Notes under the pieces: generated by a model
Told to the model about the DNA's origin: nothing
The model's database searches: none
What the model saw: the letters and a program-made list of their open reading frames with translations, nothing else
Position numbers and translations under genes: made by a program
Source of the DNA: Desulfurococcales archaeon
Lineage (GTDB): Archaea > Thermoproteota > Thermoprotei_A > Sulfolobales > WAQK01
Length of the DNA stretch: 34,079 nt
Direction: 5' to 3'
Assembly (NCBI GenBank): GCA_027083135.1
Contig: JALWQH010000054.1
Location: forward strand, 70,648-104,726
Part shown: positions 30,206 through 34,079 of the stretch, piece after piece
How positions within the stretch are numbered: position 1 is the stretch's first letter
Layout of the letters: each line of letters starts with the position of its first letter

Positions 30206-31603
30206 TCAGGAAGTAGAGGACTGGTGCTTTGCTTCGCTCCATATCTTCTTAAGCTCCTCTTCAATGATGTCTACAGCCTTATCAGCGACTTCTAGGGGTA
30301 TTACTAGTGGGGGAGCTATTCTCAGCACTGATAGGCCTGCCGATATTACTAGGACTCCTCTCTTAAAGCATCTTTCAAGTAGGGCTGCTATTTCCTTCTT
30401 TGCAGGCTCCTTAGTTCTACGATCCTTGACCAGCTCTACTCCTATCATGAGGCCCTTACCCCTAACATCGCCTATAAGATCGATTGTATCCATCATCTCC
30501 TTAAACCTCTTCAACAGGTGTCCACCCACCTTCTCGGCATTCTCCAGCAGCCTCTCCTCCCGTATTACATCTATTACTGCGCTGGCAGCAGCGGCTGAGA
30601 CGGGGTTGCCGCCGAAAGTGCTTGCATGGCTTCCCCTAGGCAGATCCATGATCTCAGCCCTGCCGACTACAGCGCTTAGAGGCATGCCTGAGGCTATCCC
30701 CTTAGCTATGGCTACTAGGTCAGGCTCCACTCCCCAATGCTGGATGGCGAACCATCTGCCCGTTCTACCCATACCTGCCTGAACCTCATCGTCGACTAGG
30801 AGTATGCCATACTTGTCTGCTAGGCGCCGTAGCTTGGGCAGAAAGTTGTCGGGGGGCACAACATAGCCTCCCTCTCCCTGAATAGGCTCGAAGACTATTG
30901 CAGCTGTCTCCTCGGGGGGCACGTATTTCCCGAACACCCAGTCCTCCATGAATCCTATTACAGCATCACCGCACTCCTCAGGCTCCTCAGCCTTAAAGGG
31001 ACATCTATAAGGATAGGGGTATGGTATATGAACCACGTTGGGTACGAGGGGTGAGAACCCTGCCCTCTGGACAGGCTTGCTTGCCGTCAGGCTCATGGCT
31101 CCAAAGGTCCTGCCATGAAATGCTCCTATGAATGCTATGATGTAGGGCCTAGCATTCCTAAAATGCCCTCTGGATATCTTCATGGATGCTTCTATAGCCT
31201 CAGCCCCGCTATTACCGTAATACACCTTCTTATTACTGCTGATAGGAGCTATACTCATAAGCTTCTCAGCTAGTTCTACTGCAGGGCTATAGTAGAAGTC
31301 GGTTATAGAGTAGTGTAGTAGCTTCTCAGCCTGCTTCTTTATGGCTTCAACCACTCTCGGATGAGAATGCCCCACATTCATAACCGCGAGCCCCGAGTTG
31401 AAATCAATGTAAATGTTGCCGTCAACATCCTCCACTAGTGCACCGTAACCCCTCGAAGCTACGAGGGGATACCACCTCCCAAAGGACTGCATTAGAAGCC
31501 TGTGGTCGCGTTCTATGATCTCCTTAGCTCTGGGCCCAGGAGGCTCAACCCTGATCAAGGGAGCCCCTCTGTAGAGTTCCTCAAGGTTAAGGCTGCTCAC
31601 CAA
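30206..31603 (-). CDS. class III PLP aminotransferase (4-aminobutyrate/acetylornithine type)
   Basis: A 465-aa fold-type I PLP enzyme. Key features: NSGAEAIEASMK (131-142, cofactor phosphate), GAFHGRTFGAMSLTASKP (160-177), the cofactor Asp in LLVDDEVQAGMGRTG (268-282), and the Schiff-base Lys301 in AIAKGIASGMPLSAVV. DGNIYIDFNSGLAVMNVGH and FEPIQGEGGYVVPP are common to 4-aminobutyrate aminotransferases and related archaeal enzymes, including broad amino-acid racemases. The exact substrate cannot be read from sequence. The start is TTG 31603, or GTG 31600 right after. The gene stands alone, divergent from a 54-aa gene. Confidence 0.88.
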   Translation of the reverse strand: MVSSLNLEELYRGAPLIRVEPPGPRAKEIIERDHRLLMQSFGRWYPLVASRGYGALVEDVDGNIYIDFNSGLAVMNVGHSHPRVVEAIKKQAEKLLHYSITDFYYSPAVELAEKLMSIAPISSNKKVYYGNSGAEAIEASMKISRGHFRNARPYIIAFIGAFHGRTFGAMSLTASKPVQRAGFSPLVPNVVHIPYPYPYRCPFKAEEPEECGDAVIGFMEDWVFGKYVPPEETAAIVFEPIQGEGGYVVPPDNFLPKLRRLADKYGILLVDDEVQAGMGRTGRWFAIQHWGVEPDLVAIAKGIASGMPLSAVVGRAEIMDLPRGSHASTFGGNPVSAAAASAVIDVIREERLLENAEKVGGHLLKRFKEMMDTIDLIGDVRGKGLMIGVELVKDRRTKEPAKKEIAALLERCFKRGVLVISAGLSVLRIAPPLVIPLEVADKAVDIIEEELKKIWSEAKHQSSTS

Positions 31604-31673
31604 GCAACACCGAGAAAATGCTGGGGGAGCGACTAATTAATACTCTACGGTTAAATGTAACTCGAGGGCGGCT

Positions 31674-31838
31674 ATGAGGGAGCTGGAACTCATAGAGGAG
31701 TATAGGGCTGTGGATGAGACTAGGTATAGGTTTGCCGTGAAGGGTAGCAGCATAGTGATAAACGTGTCGGCTGCAAGCAGGGATGAGGCGTTGGAGAAGG
31801 CTCGTAGAATAGCATTGGGGCTGGGGCTTATAGGCTAG
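31674..31838 (+). CDS. small conserved-looking protein of 54 aa, unknown function
   Basis: ATG 31674 starts a 54-aa protein that begins MRELELIEEYRAVDETRYRF and continues with a beta strand (SSIVINVSAAS) and a helix (RDEALEKARRIALGLGL). The beta-beta-alpha pattern suggests a small folded domain. GAGGGCGG stands 5 nt before the ATG, and a TATA-like CTAATTAATA lies about 35 nt further upstream, so expression is plausible. The codon style matches neighbouring genes. It lies between the divergent aminotransferase gene and convergent tatC, overlapping the latter by 4 bp. Confidence 0.6.
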   Translation: MRELELIEEYRAVDETRYRFAVKGSSIVINVSAASRDEALEKARRIALGLGLIG

Positions 31839-32656
31839 GAGGCCTTAGCTTCAGGCTTACATGTACCCTTATTGAGACAAGCCCTCTCCCCCAGCTTAAC
31901 CGCCGCAACGTATAGAGCGAAGTAGGGTATGGCTAGTAGGAGCATGGTTATACCTGTGGGGTCGGGGGATATTATGGCTGCAATAATCATTATGATGAGG
32001 AAGGCATACTTCATGTTCTCCCCCTTAAGCCTCTCTGGGCTTACAACACCGTAGGCTACAAGGTAGTATACTACTAGAGGCACCTCAAAGGAAATGCCTA
32101 CTGCCCCTAGAAGCGCAAGCACCATGTTGTATATCTCCCTCACATCGGAGAAGCATGTGAGAGGTACTGAGGGGGGAGATGAGGCAACTATGAGTATGAA
32201 CATCATTTTTATGGCTACAGGTATAACTAGATAGTATGCTATCAATACTCCTAGGAGGAATAGGAGGAAGCCTGCTATTGATAGCTTCTTAAGGGCTTTC
32301 GCCTCATGGGGATAGAGAGCGGGGGCTATGAAGGCATAGATCTCGTGGACTATGATAGGTGAGGCTCCCAGCACTCCTAGGAGCACAGCAGTCTTTATCA
32401 GTATGTCGAAGCCGCTGAAGGGCTTGTACTGGCATAGAGTCACATTGTAATGTATGCCTAGGAATGAAACCTTCTTTGGGACAACGTGGTTGAGAAGCAT
32501 TGATGGGAAGGCTGATATGAGAGGCATATAGCTCTGGGTCTCCATGGGTATGGCGGAGAGGATTACTGCTGCGAGGCCTACTGCCATAAGTATTCTTCTA
32601 AGCCTGTATACAAGCTCCTCGGCATGCTTGAGAAGCGGCTTCTCCTCTCCGCTCAT
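31835..32656 (-). CDS. tatC: Sec-independent (Tat) protein translocase subunit TatC
   Basis: TatC is the multi-pass receptor for folded proteins with twin-arginine signal peptides. The 273-aa protein has about six membrane helices, the conserved IYAFIAPALYPHEAK after the second helix region, a long extracytoplasmic loop (CFSDVREIYN), and IIAAIISPDPTGITMLLLAIP near the end. A larger than usual first external loop (QSYMPLISAFPSMLLNHVVP and onward) is typical of archaeal TatC. ATG 32656 is preferred over TTG 32662. It lies 34 bp downstream of tatA, probably one operon. Confidence 0.93.
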   Translation of the reverse strand: MSGEEKPLLKHAEELVYRLRRILMAVGLAAVILSAIPMETQSYMPLISAFPSMLLNHVVPKKVSFLGIHYNVTLCQYKPFSGFDILIKTAVLLGVLGASPIIVHEIYAFIAPALYPHEAKALKKLSIAGFLLFLLGVLIAYYLVIPVAIKMMFILIVASSPPSVPLTCFSDVREIYNMVLALLGAVGISFEVPLVVYYLVAYGVVSPERLKGENMKYAFLIIMIIAAIISPDPTGITMLLLAIPYFALYVAAVKLGERACLNKGTCKPEAKAS

Positions 32657-32690
32657 AAGCAACCACTAGTGCTCCCCGTAGCTTAAGAAA

Positions 32691-33032
32691 TTAGATCAGG
32701 CCTTTCTCCTTAGCCTTCCTTATAACCTCGTCGAGCAGCTCATCCCTGCTTTTACCTTCAGGCTCTACTCCCAGCTTCTCAGCCAATCTGCGGAGGGTCT
32801 CGTCATCGATCCTTGACTCGCCTCTCCTTTCCTCCCTTCCGCTCCTCCTTCTTTCCTCTTCTTCTTCTCTTAGCAGCTCCTCATCATATAGTCCGGCACT
32901 AGCCTTCCTGAACTCCCTTATAGCCTGGCCAAGCCCTTTCGCCAGTTGCGGTAGCTTTGAGGGACCGAAGATTATTAGAATAATAACAAGTATGATTATC
33001 CATTCAGCCCCCTGAAATCCTAGGAAGGACAT
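32691..33032 (-). CDS. tatA: Tat translocase pore subunit TatA
   Basis: A 113-aa protein with the TatA N-terminus: a short membrane helix (GAEWIIILVIILIIFG, residues 8-23), the FGPSKLPQL hinge, and an amphipathic helix (AKGLGQAIREFRKA). It continues with a strongly charged linker rich in Glu and Arg and a C-terminal 36-residue helical segment (DETLRRLAEKLGVEPEGKS) longer than in typical TatA and reminiscent of SAP or Rho-N-like helix pairs. ATG 33032. tatC follows on the same strand, so a two-gene Tat system is complete. Confidence 0.92.
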   Translation of the reverse strand: MSFLGFQGAEWIIILVIILIIFGPSKLPQLAKGLGQAIREFRKASAGLYDEELLREEEEERRRSGREERRGESRIDDETLRRLAEKLGVEPEGKSRDELLDEVIRKAKEKGLI

Positions 33033-33129
33033 TTCAGGCTTCCCTCACAACACTATCAACCAGATCCCCTAAATATTAGTTCCGCAGACTCTAGGATTCC
33101 TCCACATTAAAATACTGCTATGCTCTTAG

Positions 33130-34079
33130 TTGACTGGGGGACGAGGCATAAGCTCTTATCCACGCGTGCTTGTGATTGATGCCTCCAAGCAGAGCGTCGA
33201 GGATGCTGCGGAGGAGATTCTAGGAATGCTGGAGGGAGGAGTGATCATAGAGGCTAGGAATGCTCCTCCAGACTACTGGGCAAAGCTTCTGGGGAGGATT
33301 AGGCGTAGAGGGGGAAACTGGCTTACAGCCAGGTACATAGATGCTGACAGGGATGCTAGGCTGCTGGGAGGACTTGAGCTAAGAATCCTTGAGGAGGCGT
33401 TGAAAACCTACCTAATATCCGCTGGTGAAGCCCGTAGACCCGTCTCCAAGCAGAGCTTATCGAAGCCTGTATCAAGGAGGGATCTTTTAAGGAGGCCTCT
33501 CACAGCGCTCGCAGAGTATACCTCTATACCGCTGGTAGACTCAGATAGCTGTGCCTCCAGGTATACCTACTGCGGGGAATGTGCGGGCTCCTGCCCCTAC
33601 AATGCCCTCTCAGGAAAACCCCCAGCAATCGATCCCGACAGGTGCCTGGAATGCGGGCTATGCACCAACTCCTGTCCCATGGGGCTTATAAGAAGCCCGC
33701 AGGCAAGCCTAAACGGCTACTACTCCTTCCTCAGGAGCCTTTCAGCCCAGGGGGGCTCAGCCTCCATACTCGCCTTATGCCCAGCCACTAGGGCTAAACT
33801 CTACGAGGACCTGGACTCTAATCCTGGATGGAAGCCCGCCATGCCTCTAATACCCTTCGAAGCAGACTGCTACCCATCCCTAACATACTATCACATAGCC
33901 TTATCCAGTCTTACTGGATTACCCCTCTCCTACTATTGCCCCGATGAAGTGCGGGCGAAGTGCAGTAAGCGTGAAGCCATGGATACCTACCTGGAGATCC
34001 TAGGCGAGGTCGAAGAAGTGCTGGGGGTTAAGGCTCTCGTAGCTCGCAGCCTCTCCGAGCTGAAGCCTGCCCCCAGGCC
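33130..34079 (+). CDS. 2x[4Fe-4S] ferredoxin-domain protein, partial (runs off window)
   Basis: At least 316 residues; the end is beyond the window. Two ferredoxin clusters are seen: Cys141, 148, 151, 155 (with CGECAGSCPYNAL) and Cys172, 175, 178, 182 (CLECGLCTNSCPMGL). The first has a longer gap (CASRYTYC) than standard. Downstream, SILALCPATRAKL, IPFEADCYPSLTYYHIALSS and LPLSYYCPDEVRAKCSK give a cysteine-containing domain loosely similar to the MvhD/hydrogenase delta fold. SRRDLLRR near residues 115-122 resembles a twin-arginine motif but is internal. The TTG at 33130 follows an in-frame stop and lies about 21 nt after CATTAAAATA, so it is the likely start. It is divergent from tatA. The pathway is unknown. 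Confidence 0.75.
   Translation, partial: MTGGRGISSYPRVLVIDASKQSVEDAAEEILGMLEGGVIIEARNAPPDYWAKLLGRIRRRGGNWLTARYIDADRDARLLGGLELRILEEALKTYLISAGEARRPVSKQSLSKPVSRRDLLRRPLTALAEYTSIPLVDSDSCASRYTYCGECAGSCPYNALSGKPPAIDPDRCLECGLCTNSCPMGLIRSPQASLNGYYSFLRSLSAQGGSASILALCPATRAKLYEDLDSNPGWKPAMPLIPFEADCYPSLTYYHIALSSLTGLPLSYYCPDEVRAKCSKREAMDTYLEILGEVEEVLGVKALVARSLSELKPAPR

Noticed and set aside
30168-30782. 204-codon open frame on the plus strand
   Set aside because: It starts in the promoter gap but is almost entirely antisense to the aminotransferase gene, with Ser/Thr/Ala-rich low-quality protein; a shadow frame.

Overview
The window looks like chromosomal DNA of a hyperthermophilic crenarchaeon, probably of Desulfurococcales type. 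The evidence is an archaeal RNase P RNA, Sec61-beta, geranylgeranylglyceryl phosphate synthase, TiaS, Tsr3, an Elf1 zinc ribbon, a tRNA-splicing endonuclease subunit, CCA-encoding tRNA genes, many GTG/TTG starts, and TATA boxes about 20-28 nt before start codons (leaderless mRNAs). The enzymes for di-myo-inositol phosphate, a solute of hyperthermophiles, are all present. The order is a guess; no rRNA is present to fix it. I saw no IS element, CRISPR array or prophage.

Layout. 1-5.9 kb: translation and tRNA-processing genes (hisS, partial; EndA structural subunit; mtnA; a sugar-nucleotide epimerase; a small winged helix protein; tiaS; a stand-alone RAM domain; tsr3). 5.9-10.8 kb: RNase P RNA, then a four-gene membrane cluster (transglutaminase, DUF4350-like, DUF58, small membrane protein). 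10.8-12.4 kb: tRNA-Ala and a PadR-type regulator divergent from inositol-1-phosphate synthase. 12.4-16.6 kb: the pyrimidine operon pyrF-pyrE-pyrK-like-pyrC-pyrD. 16.6-17.8 kb: a non-coding, repeat-rich zone interrupted by a small DUF131 membrane gene. It contains what I read as a replication origin: four ORB-like elements flanking an AT-rich stretch.

17.8-21.4 kb: an XRE-CBS regulator and the 2-oxoacid:ferredoxin oxidoreductase operon porGDAB. 21.4-24.1 kb: sec61-beta, a MazG-like protein, then a leftward rpiA-SWIM-elf1-GGGPS run. 24.3-25.7 kb: a CAU tRNA and ahcY. 25.7-26.2 kb: unexplained intergenic DNA. 26.2-28.0 kb: a GlcD-type FAD oxidase with an unusually short Fe-S partner. 28.0-29.8 kb: DIPPS and IPCT as separate overlapping genes plus an unknown helical protein. 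29.9-34.1 kb: a winged helix gene, a class III aminotransferase, a 54-aa gene, tatC, tatA and a partial 2x[4Fe-4S] protein.

How the genes connect. Ino1 (11.3 kb), IPCT and DIPPS (28-29 kb) give a full route from glucose-6-phosphate to di-myo-inositol phosphate, and inositol phosphate can also feed archaeal phospholipids together with GGGPS. The pyr genes run from orotate synthesis to UMP. Por, GlcD/Fe-S and the last Fe-S gene are redox enzymes that use ferredoxin or Fe-S electron carriers. The best candidate for something not yet described is the 17.4-17.7 kb origin-like element, which has no initiator gene next to it within this window.
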